Shown here: positions 11,467 through 24,327 of the stretch, one piece after another
Position numbering within the stretch: the first letter of the stretch is position 1
Layout of the letters: every line of letters begins with the position of its first letter
Program-made: the position numbers and the translations under genes
Notes under the pieces: generated by a model
Databases searched by the model: none
What the model was told of the DNA's origin: nothing
Seen by the model: only the letters and a program-made list of their open reading frames with translations
Assembly: GCA_018340375.1 (NCBI GenBank)
Contig: JAFFJZ010000001.1
Coordinates: 30,744,001 to 30,808,000 of the forward strand
From: Gonatopus flavifemur
Lineage: Eukaryota > Arthropoda > Insecta > Hymenoptera > Dryinidae
Direction of reading: 5' to 3'
Length of the DNA: 64,000 nt

Positions 11467-11636
11467 TGGTGAACAGTCATTTGAAACCTTCATAATGTTA
11501 CCTGAAAAATGTCGAAATGATCTCCAATGCGTCGATTTCTGCCACTTTTTTCATGTCTTCTCAAGAATTCTAAATGCTGTCTGAAAGATATCACGGATAA
11601 CTTTTAGATAGCATTGAGAATTCTTAAGAAGACATC

Positions 11637-12049
11637 CCCAAATAACACACAAAGAATTCTTCTTCAAAAACCAGAATAGAATTCTCCAAGAACTCATTTT
11701 GAACTCTTTTGAACTAAGAATACATATAGAGCTCTGGAGGTGTTCAATGTTTGAGACATTAACGAGTTCTTTGAGAATACTGGCAGTATTGTTTCAGTAC
11801 TCTCAAAGAACTCGTTAATGTCCCAAACATTGAACACCTTCAGCGCTCTTTATGAATTCATTAGTTTCCCACATAGCACAAATGTCTCAGTAATATGTTT
11901 AGGATATTCTGACAATATTACAATGTCTCCAGAATGTTGCAGAATATTCTGGAGATATTGCTGAGACATTTGTGCGATGTGGGTGGAAAAGAGTTCTTGA
12001 AGAATTATATTCTTGTTTTTGAAAAAGAATTCTTCGTGTGTTATCTGGG
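11637..12049. mobile_element. CCC...GGG foldback, second level of the nest
   Basis: Ends CCCAAATAACACACAAAGAA and TTCTTCGTGTGTTATCTGGG, flanked by TC on both sides (2-bp TSD). The core word TTCAATGTTTGAGACATTAA and its complement AACGAGTT... recur in the relative at 60925-61209. It is interrupted by 11868-11983. Confidence 0.75.
11868..11983. mobile_element. Innermost CCC...GGG foldback
   Basis: CCCACATAGCACAAATGTCT pairs with AGACATTTGTGCGATGTGGG across about 116 bp. It lies in the right half of 11637-12049, at a place where the relative at 60925-61209 has no extra sequence. Confidence 0.75.
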
Positions 12050-12111
12050 TCAAAAAGGTGGCAAAAATCGACGCATTAGAGATCATTTCAACCTCTTTCA
12101 GATAACATTAT

Positions 12112-13321
12112 GACAGTTTCCAATGTTGGCCGAAGAATTATTCCCTGGACTGTTATTAAGAATCTTATAAAACCAATATTTCTTTCAATAGGTGAATTTC
12201 AACAAACTTACCTCGAAAAGTTGTGTATAACTCGTTACTGTCTTCGTAAACTTTTCGCATTTACATTACTGAAAAAACTTCCTTTATCTGCATCCTATTA
12301 TAGACAATTCCCTCAATAGAATAATTCCAACGACACTTCCTTCTTACCAAAAACAAAACATCACGAAAGAAATCATCAAGTCTCATTGAATATTCAAATT
12401 CAGTCACTTCTATTTGAAAACTGTTCTGTGCACTGTGTTACCAACAGTAGTTCGTTGTTGTTTTTATAGTTTGACACGCTCCATCCCCTTCCCTTCTTTC
12501 CCTAAATTCGCGGGAAAATTTAGTAGTGAACTGTACAAACAATTGTCAATAAGTCATTGAGTCTATTTGTTCAGCGACAAGCAATTATTGTTTGGCTTTT
12601 GAGTGCGGCAATTTTATTCTCACGTGAGTGTAAGTAATTGAAAACGAGAGAGATCTTATGTACCAGCGAAAATGAACATTCTCCGAAGAGATCCCGATGC
12701 GTGTCATTGAAATAAGTCAAATTGTACAGTGAAATCGTGAATCCGTTGTTACGACGATTCGGTGAGTTTTTTTATTTATCATAATTTCTTATGCAAGTTT
12801 TTTTTTATTATTGTCTTTAGATTTGATCAAACTCTCATGCCCCATGCTATATCGACACTGGTCAGTTCATACAACTTTCATTTGAAATAAATTGAAAATC
12901 AAAATCATTCATTTGAAATTTAGCGTCTCAAATGAAATGTTTATTTCAGGTTGTAATTTTCTTTCTCCATCATATATGTTTGTATTGTCATAAATATATT
13001 ACTCCAAGAGAACACAAACTTTTAGGAACGTTTGTAAACGATGCGTCTTCTTGAATTATTTAGGTGTCTGTTTTTCAATTAGATATATAGATAAGTAATA
13101 AATATGGAGAACTGAAATAACTTATGCAAATATGATTGTCGGAGATCTCACTTGTTACCTGTTCAATTGGTTTTGACATTCTACATGAGGATTTGCTGTT
13201 GATACGTGGTTTATATTTGTATAATTATATGATGTATATACATATATTGTAGTTATTTCTTTATAAAAATAATCTCTTCATGTTCCTGAATATTTCTGCG
13301 TTGTCTGAAATCTGACAGGAA
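12112..13321 (+). other. Possible promoter and non-coding first exon (about 12540-12762)
   Basis: Between about 12440 and 12762 base composition becomes more even and foldback structure is absent. A sequence like an initiator (TTGTTCAGCGACAAG, about 12568) is followed about 185 bp downstream by a consensus donor (GATTCG followed by GTGAGTTT at about 12763). This resembles a 5' UTR exon of a forward-strand gene with a long first intron. No coding exon that would follow it is recognised within about 20 kb, so it may belong to a long non-coding RNA or be coincidental. The rest of the stretch is featureless. Confidence 0.25.
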
Positions 13322-13565
13322 CCCACAACGCACTCGTTGTCTAAAGGATATGTTCAGAAACAATTAAGAACAATGCAAGAAGTCTTATACAACATGAATA
13401 CACATCTTTTTGAAGTCTTAAACTGTTCTTACTTCTAAAAAATATCCTCAAGAAGTAAGAACGGTTTAAGACTTCAAAAAGATGTTCATCCATGTTGCAT
13501 AAGACTTCTTGCATTGCTCTTAATTATTCCTGAAGATATCTTTTAGACAACGAGTGCTGTGTGGG
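13322..13565. mobile_element. CCC...GGG foldback, CACTCGTTGTCT family, copy 1
   Basis: Ends CCCACAACGCACTCGTTGTC and GACAACGAGTGCTGTGTGGG, flanked by AA on both sides. The arms pair over the whole element (GCAAGAAGTCTTATACAACA against TGTTGCATAAGACTTCTTGC). A second copy is at 49163-49479, inside the ARMC9 intron. Confidence 0.85.
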
Positions 13566-16500
13566 AATGAAGAGATATTTGTCAGAATTTAGGGATTTAA
13601 GAGAAATGTAGAGAATAAAATCACTTGTTAGGGATATCGTAGATATTAAATTCTCATGAAAAACATAAGTTCTTCCAAACAACAAAGAATTTATCAAAAC
13701 ATTATCCGCAAACTCTTTTCGTATTCCTAAGTTCTCAGGGGAGAAAACATATTATTTTATCAATACACTTATATAAGTACTAAGGATCCATGCATGTCTA
13801 CCAAATATTTGTAAATAATGAATCTTAATTTTTTATGTTTGGTACAAAATAATTTAGAACTGATATCATTTCAAGTTGAATCTTTTAATCTCTTACCAAT
13901 ACTCACAATGGCATTTTCTTGGAAAAATATACATATGCTCGATACTATCTTAGAATACATTATAACGAATAGAATCCAACAGTGACGAGAACGAAAATTT
14001 TAAAACACGTTTCATCGTTCTGTCTCGTTCCAATATATCTCTCATCAAAACTCTCACCCTGTTTCCTCTATTCATATACAGTTACTCAAATTCAACAAAA
14101 TTCCCATCGAAAGTTCTCTACAGTTAACATTTCAAAACATATGCTTATATAAGTCTGGATTATACATTTTTGTTTTCTGAAACTCGACTTTTCGAAGATT
14201 TTGTAATTGAATAGAATCTTGAGCCAAAAAAATATCAGAATGTGCCCAGCTCGATTTTTGTGACAAAATCTGCAAGCATTTACCTGATTCTGTCTAGCAT
14301 TTTTTACAGAGTGTGTATCCCATTTACATACGAACATTTTTCAGTGTCACAGTGAATAATAAACATCCATTATAAATAATCACAACATTAATCATTCGAA
14401 TAAAAACTATTAGTATCATATTACTAGATTCTTAGTATCACTTTTCGTTTTCTCAACGATATTGAATGGTAATCATTTCAATCATCGACATGAATTACAC
14501 CAATTGAACGCATTTATTAATTGATCTTGAGGAAAATAAAATTTGAATAATGCTTCCACGAAGATAATATTCATAATTATTTTGTAACAGTATTTTCTTA
14601 TGAAAACGTTGGAATTCCAATGCATTATTATAATAGTTTGTGTAATTGTGAGAAATTAAAGGAATCATGAATATTAAATTTCTCTTGGAAACTTCATCTG
14701 CTGAATTTGATTCCAAAATCATGTATTCAGGTCAATTTTTTAATAAAATTGTCCCATTGTTATGTATCGATGGAAAATCGTTAACATTTGTACGCTCATC
14801 GATTGCACGACTACGACGCATAAGTACCGATAGTCGACAATTTACATTCAATTTTGTATTATAATACAGAAAATTAAGGTTGCATTAGGTATTCGACTTA
14901 CAGAAACTTGATTTTCACATCTCACAAGCAAAACTTGTGTAAATTGCATATTGCCCATAATGATTTATGGATAAGTATTGATCGTTCAAGTGAATTATTC
15001 ATATATCTTTGCGTGTAACCATTTCTCGTTCGCATGATATTGGCCCCGGAACTCCAGCTAAGTTTTTTTTTTCAAGATTATTCAAGATCAATAGTTATTT
15101 TGTTAAACCAATTTGATGGAAGATGAAAATAGAAGTAATAATTTTTTAATGACAAACTGATTTTTCAATTTTTGTCCATTCTGTTGTTAATTTAACATTT
15201 TGAATTTAGAATTTTATATTTCAGATTTGTAATCAGGAACCTCAAAACCTGCTGTCAATATCAAATTCCAAGTAAATTAGTAGAAAGTGACTAATAGCTT
15301 CCTTGCTAGGTCTAGGGAGGTTTTTAAGATGAATCAAGGCTTAGCTAGGTTCGAACTTTAAAATGTCGAGTATTTCATTATATTTGAAATCTATAATGGA
15401 ATCTATTTTCTCTTTTGAGAAGTAAAATTTTTCAAATTGAATTTTCAATGTCCTTACATTTAATACAAAAATTAAGTCCAACGAAAAAGTACGGAAAAAA
15501 CTTTCTCTATCACGATATCATTTTGGACTCATTGTAATCTTTCAATCTATCAAATTCAGGGACACAATAAATTCTTGACTTTAAAATATTTTTTCAAATT
15601 TTTCTTACAACATTCATTATACTGCAAATTTTAAAGTTGACGATTTTGATTAATTTTTGAAAATGTTTGAAAGCGTTTACGGTAAGTGTACCAAAGCCTG
15701 ACTCTATACGAGTAACTGCCTTTTCGTGTATAAATTCATTTTAATGAGCCAAAAATTCATCATTTGTCAAATATGTATTAAAATTTCACCTTTCAAAACG
15801 TTCCGCAAGTTTTGATGCATAAAAATTTAACAAATAATTGATACTCGGCTACCATGTTTTATAAAGGGACTGTCGTTCTTAAGAATTCAAATATATTTGA
15901 AATAAAACACTAGAGTTTTCAGTATACACATTCCATCACTTGAAGGAAAAAAGAATGAAAATTTTAAAATGAATAAACCGAACATTTATTGTGTGTGAAT
16001 AATACTCGTAACTGATGGATTTTTTAAAGTTTTAAGCAACTTAAATTGATCTTTCCGTTTAGATCACTCATATCAGTAAGATTTTCAATCACATGTAACA
16101 TCAATTTCACTACCTTCTAGCTAAGCTTAATTGCATAGATGATAATATAATATATTTAATTCTAATGTATAAACTCAATAATCAATGCTTAAAAATATAT
16201 TAAACAATGATTAGAATGGAAATGTATGTACGTGTATCTTTCAACAATTGGAAAGATGTTAAGATGATACGAGTGTTACCATTTGAATACGTTTGTAAAA
16301 GAAGGACAATCTTGTGCGATAGAAAGAAAGGACCAAACAAACAATCGTATCATCCTAATATACAACTGACATAAGTAATAAAGAATACGCAACAAAAATA
16401 AGTATTAATTTTTCAACAAATATCTATAAAAAAATATTGAACTGCGTTTATATAGATCTTGATGAAAATATTCCAAAAGACAGTGGAGAATATTTTATCA

Positions 16501-17341
16501 GTGTTTTCAAATAATTCAAGAAACGTTGACTGATTATTTGTTGACATGACTAATACTTATGCAGGAAAGATCGTTCAATTGCAGTGTAGTAACGTAAAAA
16601 CATTTGGAATATTGTGTACAGTTTTTAAACATAAGCACATTCTGCACACACCCATAAAATGTTCCAATATCTCTGTTACTATATTTATATTCAAAATGCA
16701 TACAGTGTCTACAAAATTGCAGTATTTCAAGTATACTCATAGAATTTTAGCCCTTTCTCGAATATATATCTTGCATTATTTTTTTATAGTCGAATATTAT
16801 TGTACAACTTTTTCATAAAGGCAGAGTATAATATAATTCATGTTTAACGGAATCAGTTATAACAACAAAATATTAAACAATGATCTATGTACATTAAAAA
16901 ATTATATTCAAAATAATAAATGGCATCTTTTATAAAGACAGGTAATATTTTTGTACTTTCACTTTTTTCGAATCTAAAAAACAATTGAATGATTGAAAGG
17001 GTGGGTTGCATTCTTGGTACTTATTTATTAAGTAATCGGTCACCCTTTGAATCTTTTATGTACAGTGAACGAAAGAAAAAAGTGAACGCATTCCCAGACA
17101 GGAATTGAAAATTCATAAACACCTGAGGAAAAATTCTTTTCAAATATCTTTAAATACATAAACTTTTTCGACCCGTCATCCTTACGATTCGTATTGGAAA
17201 TACTTGCATAAACAGAATTAGGAATTTTATGTACAATGAATAAAATATGTGAAAAAATAATCTATTGTTCGTCATGATACGATAAGACTTTTAGTTTTGT
17301 GCGACTCATGGAAATATTTATCCTCTAATACGAAAAGTGCT
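13566..17341. other. Long AT-rich intergenic stretch
   Basis: No gene, RNA or well-formed element recognised in about 3.8 kb. Short open frames here have no recognisable composition or motifs. This is the longest stretch in the window without obvious foldback structure. It lies 3' of the DM9-repeat gene, whose polyadenylation signal may be the reverse-strand AATAAA near 17027. Confidence 0.4.
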
Positions 17342-18619
17342 TTATCTTCCCACGATTTCGCTGACCGCATCGTCGTTTACAACTAGAACTTCGTATTGTC
17401 GCCAAGGCATTTCTTGCCCATTGAAAGCTATGTAACATACTTGATGATCAGGTTGAATTTTTCCTACGTAATAGGCTTCCTCGTAAAATACTCTTCCAAT
17501 GAAAAGGCCGTATCCGTCTTCAGTTTCACCAGCTGGAAGAGCGTGTAAAGGAACACTACCAGCCCACGATTTAACCCAACTGATATTTTTCCCACATAAT
17601 ACTTGGAATTCTCTTTTCTCATGCGCGGATCCACCCCAAGGAATCGTACAAATTGTATCTCTTATACCTCCAGGGGTGACAGACTCCTTGTGATGCGTTC
17701 TTCCCACAAATAATCCATCCTCGGACGCAATTACAGCATTTTGAGGAAGTCCTAACGCCGGATTATAATCTACCCAGTAATGACTCGTATCTATCAATTG
17801 TCGTCGGACTGCCGGAGATGTAAACTGACATTCTGCGAATAATATAGTTCATTAAACACAGTTATGCATGGACTTCAAGAGGATTCCGAAAATACTCAAA
17901 AATGACTCATCAGAATGGAGTATTTTGGGTAGAGAGATTCACAATTTATGGGATGATCTTGAGAAAGTCTGGAATAAAAATCGAATACCTTCGATAACCC
18001 ACTCCCCGGTTGCACCCCAAGCTGTACTAACTCCTATGTAGTTTATCACAAATGGTTCTTTGTCTTTGAAAGACATGAATATTTCATCGTCGTCCCGTCC
18101 AATGGTTAACAGCCCATCACAAAACCATCTATAATCAAATATTATTGAAAGAAAATTATATTAATATGGTCATGATTATGATTTTATTCACTCACTGTAT
18201 CCATATATAACATATCTCTTCGGGATTCAAAATATCTCTAGTATCTGCTTCAGCTACGTCAGGATTAGCATTGTTCTTTTTGATAGCTGACATAGTATTG
18301 CCCCATCCGCCAATGACAATCTGTGAAGTTCAGAATGTCTTTACTATCCGCAGGAGTACAAAAACTGTATTGTAATTACCTCGTATACATCAGAATCATC
18401 TTCTAGATTTGTTCGAAGAGCGATTCTAGCATCATGTGCGGCTTTCACGCTCAAACTAACACGTGATTTTGTTATTGGAAAGTAATTATAATCTAGACTG
18501 TCAATTGTATGAATTCTAACTGAAAAGAATAATATAAATCATCATTGCAACAGTCACATCTAAAATATCTATCATTCTATTTTTTATATTAAAATATATG
18601 TATACTCACGGAACGGCAT
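17342..18619 (-). CDS. FAMeT-like domain plus two DM9 repeats, 301 aa
   Basis: Five exons fit in phase: 18610-18619, 18380-18519, 18196-18320, 17989-18128 and 17342-17832 (906 nt with stop). Every junction is GT...AG. Residues 1 to about 138 (MPFLRIHTIDSLDYNYF..., TNLEDDSDVYEIVIGGWGNT, WFCDGLLTIGR) match the domain first called farnesoic acid O-methyltransferase, now thought not to be a methyltransferase. From about 160 to 290 come two DM9 (DUF3421) repeats, visible as the paired DGLFVGR and YGLFIGR words with W-x-x-Y ends. DM9 proteins can bind carbohydrate such as mannose and are linked to immune recognition and stress; a cytosolic or released lectin-like role is inferred. There is no signal peptide or membrane segment. 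The start codon is supported by the phase of the 10-nt first exon. The gene is intact and stands alone. Confidence 0.9.
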
Positions 18620-19125
18620 GACGGCTTATATATTTTTCATAAACAACTCACTATAAAATATTTTTACGATTCATCCCAGGGTGATTTTTTCATGAGGATG
18701 TTTAATATAAATATCAAGAAAAAACACGCATTATCAAATCACAGTACAGAAATTGACGATAAAGAATTCAAAAGTGCGGCAAGAATAAATTAAAGTATAA
18801 AATTTGATTTCGATAACATGTTCCGGTGTAATTTGTCCATACTTTCATGCATTAACATGGAAAGTGGTGTTTTTCATATGAGGTTAGAATTCTAGTTCCT
18901 TTTCCAGTGAACACAACCCACAACTGTGCGCATTCGTTCCATGCGCAAGGACATATCTGAGATAACTAGGATGCACTAGAATTTTCAATGCTCGATTGGG
19001 TCTTGCTAGATAGTATTACTAGATTTCTTGAATGGTGAATGGTTTTAAAAAAACGCGCTGTGTTCAAAATGATTGGCATATTTTATTTAAGCCGGGTTCT
19101 TCTACCAATTTAAAACTCACTTTAA

Positions 19126-19966
19126 GGGGTCAGGGGTAGTCATAATTTTCAAAAAATCGATTTTTTTGGTATTTTTTTGAAGTATAATATCTTAAGAATA
19201 TTCTCTGAAAATTTGAAGTAAACCCGACAAATACTTTTCGAGTTATTCAGCAATTAACAAAGCTAACGATAACACTCGAGAATGTAGAATGCTACGTGGG
19301 CCACAGCAACCGATATTTTGGAAGCTTCTACAACGGCTGAAGAACAATTATATGGCCCAGGAATAGATGACTCAGTGTAAGTAATTAAATAATTCGTATT
19401 ACTCTACATAAATCGATTGTAAAAGTTGAAATGCGTTTTTGTCAAACTATGTTTTTTGAATTGGTGACTACTGTAACTCGAAAACCGCTCGGTAGATTTC
19501 GATGAAATTTATACAGCTTTTGGTAAACATGAAAAACTATTGCCCGATCGGAGAATTAATTTTTTTAATTCCCATTTTTTATAAACAATTAACTGTTAGT
19601 TGTTTCCTGAGAATCTGGAAAAAAGTTTCCTGAGGATTTTAGTTTTTTTTTTTTTTCAAAAAGAAAAAGCTCCGATCAGGCACTAGATTATCTATTAATA
19701 ACACTAATTTTTTTTGTCCGATTGATTTTAGATGAATTTCCAAGGATTTGTGATGGTCACCGTAAGGAACTTCTGTTGGAACTGGATCAACGCAAACAGC
19801 CGTAACTTTTAAAATCATTAAGTTTTTTTTTTTTTTCAAATTTTGGTGAAGTCGAAACATCATGTAATGAAGCTATATTTTTACTTTTGTAAAATAAAAT
19901 AATTTACTGGCAAAAAAAATTATTTAAAAATATTATTTTTTTATGTCTCTGACTACCCCTAACCTC
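19126..19966. mobile_element. TTAA-flanked element (piggyBac-like MITE), 841 bp
   Basis: Perfect TTAA on both sides. Ends GGGGTCAGGGGTAGTCATAA and GTCTCTGACTACCCCTAACCTC are inverted repeats of about 20 bp. No transposase is present; the interior open frame with long T runs is not a gene. Confidence 0.8.
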
Positions 19967-20522
19967 TTAAATACTGTACTCGTGAGATGTTGCGTGCGTT
20001 TTGATGGAGAATTTACGTGAATGTTATGAAAGAATGAAAATGAATATGATATCAAAATTTTTTGTAGAAATTTTATTATATTAATCAGTTTCACAAAACG
20101 TTTGAAAATTTTGAAAATTAAAAATGGGTTCTATAATCTTTGAGAATCTATTTTGTGAAAAAGTTTTATCAAGGTTCAAACTAGTTGGTTTTGGTTTCAA
20201 GATTTTTGTTTTTTTAATTATGAGATTTTGGGAAGAATTTTGATGTTATTTTATCAAGTTCTCTTTTAATAGAACCCCAAAAACACTACAAAAAAACCTC
20301 AGAATTGATTCTATATAAATTTTTGTATATCAAATGCAGGTCAAATGAATGAAAATCATTTTTCAAGATTTTGCATAATTTTTAAACATTCTATAAAAAA
20401 CCGTGTAGAAAACGATTCAGGGTTCACCTGCGCCTATCTGCACTTCCATGCGATTTGTTTTATTCGTTCAGTCATTTTCTATTGTTTTCTTTTTCCAGGG
20501 GGACATATTGATTAGTATCACT

Positions 20523-20631
20523 CCCACACAACACCACAGTCCCAAAAGAATTCATAAAAAAATTTTATTTAACTGATTGTGTTTTTTATGAATTCTTCAA
20601 GAATGCTTCTGAGAGTGTGGTGTTGCGAGGG
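20523..20631. mobile_element. CCC...GGG foldback, copy 2 of a pair
   Basis: Close relative of 10559-10667: starts CCCACACAACACCACAGTCC and ends GAGTGTGGTGTTGCGAGGG. ACT occurs on both sides, which would be a 3-bp duplication. Confidence 0.75.
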
Positions 20632-20739
20632 ACTGGAATTCGAGCTCATTGCGAGGGGTTGCGCTACATAAGTATATTTTTCACATTCACATTCGTAAAT
20701 CTTTATAAACCATAAACGATATTCTCGCCGATATTCTAA

Positions 20740-20838
20740 AGGTATCGTCTCGGTATCGAAAAATATGGTGAGACTTGGGTATCGTCTCGGTATCGTCTCG
20801 GTATCGTCTCGGTATCGTCTCGGTATCGTCTCGGTCTA
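20740..20838 (+). repeat. Tandem GGTATCGTCTC repeat (11 bp)
   Basis: Five uninterrupted 11-bp units run from about 20778 to 20836, with further imperfect units from 20740. The same word reappears as shorter runs at about 22760-22815. The neighbouring phrase ACGATATTCTCG occurs at both places (about 20717 and 22737) in the same orientation, which may mark the two ends of one degraded element of about 2 kb. Confidence 0.7.
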
Positions 20839-21665
20839 TTTAAAAAGATGGATATCCGGTATTCATCAGATTTCATTAGATTGAATTTTCATTCCATTCC
20901 AAAAGAAGGATTCAAACTTCAACTAGGTACATGAAAATATTCTGTTCAACAATTACTCATAAAATGAATAGTTTAGAGGACTGCAGTTCAATTCCCAACA
21001 AATATTCATAAACTTCGAGATCATTAAAGTATTCATGAATTCAGAATGATGCAAAAAAAAACTAAAGAATTAATGGAGCATTCCATGTTAGAAGTTTTTC
21101 GAAACAAAAGGATTCATTCTATTCATGTTCATATATAATTGCATACAATTAAATTTTAGTAATGATAATTTACGATCATTTTTGCTGACACACTTCAGTG
21201 AAAATATTCACATCTGAAAAAGTTTTTAAATTGAATAAAAATTTCATTAATGAAGTGAATCGTCTTCAAAGTGTCGGTTATAAAGACTGCGAACTGACAA
21301 TTCACAAATACTATTGGACCAACTTAACTTCATTGACTATCTCAAGCAATACTAAATCTAGATTTATAAATCTTGGATTAAGGGTACTCGAGCGTATCAT
21401 AATTTTATTCGTCGCTAATTTACATATTAAAAAGAGACGAAGTCATGTATGGAAAAATGATAAATGATTGTCGCTCGAGACCCTCTAAGCATTTATATTC
21501 TAGTTACATAAGTACATTCGTATTAGATTATCAATTCTATCGAAGCAGATCATTAAATCTCGAATTTACCACAGAATTTAGCATGAATAGGAACATATAT
21601 GTTTCTATTCTATGAACGTCAATAACTATAGTTAGTGACGTTTTCATTTCAAGATTGGAATCATG

Positions 21666-21763
21666 CCCACACAGAACGAAAATTCGAAAAGAATTCATAA
21701 TGAGTTCTTCAAGTCTCAATTGATTTATTTATAAACTCTTTCTGATCTGGTATGCCGTATGGG
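21666..21763. mobile_element. CCC...GGG foldback related to 10918-11035
   Basis: Starts CCCACACAGAACGAAAATTC and ends TCTGATCTGGTATGCCGTATGGG. The core AAAAGAATTCATAATGAGTT matches the other copy. The arms are more decayed than in that relative. Confidence 0.55.
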
Positions 21764-24281
21764 TATTATTTTTGTACGTCTTAGAAATGAAATTCACTTG
21801 ATTTCATTAAATATCAATATAATATCCCATAAATTACAAGAATTCTAAAATAGTTCAAAAGAATCCATAAAGAATTCCGAGACTTTATAAAGAATTATTT
21901 TTGGATAGTTTTAATATATGGGATGACTCCTTGATCACAAATTTGATTTATGTTATATACGATTATTTTTTATTGAATAATTCAATTTCATTCCTATTCT
22001 ACGACGCAATTTGTCAATTGTCAGTTTTCAATCTTCATATCGACTCTCAACTTCATTTGTTTTATTAAGAATTTCAACTTTTATTCAGTTTGAGTATCAA
22101 TCTTGTTCAAAAATTTATGAAATTTTGACGTTTCAAAACACTTTCTTACTGTTTTCTATGTCTAACAATCCTAACTCATTGAAATATTCTATTGATAATT
22201 ACAATGTATGGAATATCTCAATTATATTATCGGATATTGCTGTTATAATTGATGAACTTCAATAAATACTATTATTCATATCGGATAAAAAATGTTAATT
22301 AATTCCCAAGTAAGATCAGATGTTCGAAGTATATTCTTATATGATGCGAAACAGAAACGTTCGAAGAATATTCGTTTATGATTCTTCGTATGTTTATAGA
22401 ACATTCATAGTATGTTCGAATGAGACTGTTTTATATGAACGTAGGGTAGGGGATGGATTGAACGAAAGATAATTTGACCAAAAGATATACTATTGGTTGA
22501 ACAAGAAAGTCCCCTAGAAGGGCATAGTGACATTCTAGTAAGTTTTATGCATCGACCAATAATCCTGTCATTATAATTATATTATTATTAAATGATTTAA
22601 TATTCATTCATTTTCTTCAAATGTAGATCGAGAGTGAAGAAATGTAATGCTTAAAAAAATATAAATTATGTCATATGTAAAAATTCTAATTAATTTTTCT
22701 CATTTTCCTTTATCAAACAATATTTCAAAGTATCGACGATATTCTCGAGTATCGAGTCCTCAGTCTCGGTATCGTCTCGATTCCAATAATGAGAGTATCG
22801 TCTCGGGTCTCGTGCACCCCTAGAGAATACAAATACTAAACTATTCAATAGCGATTTTGGTGCCTGAGGTGTGAGAACTGATTCGGAGTACTTTTAGATC
22901 CCTGAATACGGAAACAACATCAGATTTGTTGGATCAGCTCGTTTTTTATAATTTTTTATACATAAAATTTATCAATTATATAGATTATATATGAAAATTA
23001 TGTATAAAAGATAATAAAAAGTGAGCTAATCAAAGAAATTTGATATTCGTTTCGCATTCCACACACCAAAAGCACCTCGAATCAGTTACCACACCTCGGA
23101 TACCAAAGGAAAAAATTATTTTCGTTAACATGTGCTATGAAAGTACTTCGTCTGAAAAGTGTGATCCACCTCGCCACGGTTCTCAGAGAAAAAAATCGTT
23201 TCAAACCATTGAATATAATTGGAGAAACCTTCGTGTGTGAGCTATCGCTAACATTATCTCACTTTTGGTGCCATAAAAATAAATTTCCAGGCACGTTGGA
23301 AAACTTTGTATATTACGATTAAGGTTCTAGACACGTTTCAATTGTACATTAAATCGCGCTTTCCTAACTCCTCGAAATACACGCTCTATTTTCACTAGGG
23401 AAATTTATGTACGTTGGATACACAATGTGATGAAAGATCCATTCTAACGTTGTTGTATTTCATTCCACATCCACCGATGGTGTTATTTCTGATGTTGATG
23501 GATCTTCAAAACAAAGCTCTATTAAAAGTTCATTAATGCCGTGACACGAGACGAATGCGAGATACGATCATTCATTGCGTGTCTCCTTATTTTTCCTCCC
23601 TTCCTTTTTCATTTAAGGTTAATGTTACACACGTAACGGTACATGCGATGAGGAAAAAGTGCACCTTCAGAAACAGTTCGACTTACTTCTACTTTCCATT
23701 TTAATAAAACTTTCTTTGCTTTGAGATGACACATTCGTAACATTCAATTCCTTCTTTTTTTCTGCTTAGCCACGCATTTTGATGAAGACATTTTCTTTGC
23801 GTCGTGATTTTTTTTATTTCGTTTATTCGTTCGATCCACGCTTGGGATTATGAAATTGATTTTCTTCAACGCAATTATAACAATTAACGAGAGAATAACA
23901 AAATTCTATAATAATTGATACGGGATGTACGTAAAAAGCATGTCCAATTCTATTTCAAGTATAACGAGAAGTTTATATATATCCGAGCATCTATCGGGTT
24001 CATTAACTACGCGTGATATGAAATTTGGAATGAAAAAAATGTACTCGTCATGTATCAGAAGTGCTTTGGAGAAATCTAAACAATTTATGTGGTAGACAAA
24101 ATTTCTCTTCTCGTGAAAATTCTAATGAAAATAAAGTAATCGTTTCATCAAAATAAAACAGAGAGAAATGGTTTGTGGTTTAAGTAGCGATCGAGTATTC
24201 GTAATAATGGAAGAACAGTGCATTTTTTTCCATAGAATAAAATAGTGTTATCATCGCGTTTCATTCCAATGAACGTGATTT

Positions 24282-24327
24282 AAATTACTAGACTGTAAAA
24301 TGAATTCATTTTACAGTCTAGTAATTT
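24282..24327. repeat. Perfect 46-bp palindrome without spacer
   Basis: Reads AAATTACTAGACTGTAAAAT then GAATTC at the centre, then the exact complement. No mismatch and no loop. It is not flanked by an obvious longer inverted repeat. It could be the remnant of a foldback element or a dimeric binding site. Confidence 0.9.

Larger units (their letters stand above)
11492..12111. mobile_element. Outer foldback carrying two nested foldbacks
   Basis: ATAATGTTACCTGAAA at the left pairs with TTTCAGATAACATTAT at the right. Inward, GATCTCCAATGCGTCGATTT pairs with AAATCGACGCATTAGAGATC. The second element (11637-12049) lies between the arms, and a third (11868-11983) lies inside that one. Confidence 0.75.

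Noticed and set aside
17342..18619. True farnesoic acid methyltransferase
   Set aside because: No S-adenosylmethionine-binding motif is visible; the domain name is historical and the DM9 repeats point to a lectin-like protein.
20778..20836. CRISPR-like array
   Set aside because: The 11-bp units are contiguous without spacers, and the DNA is eukaryotic.
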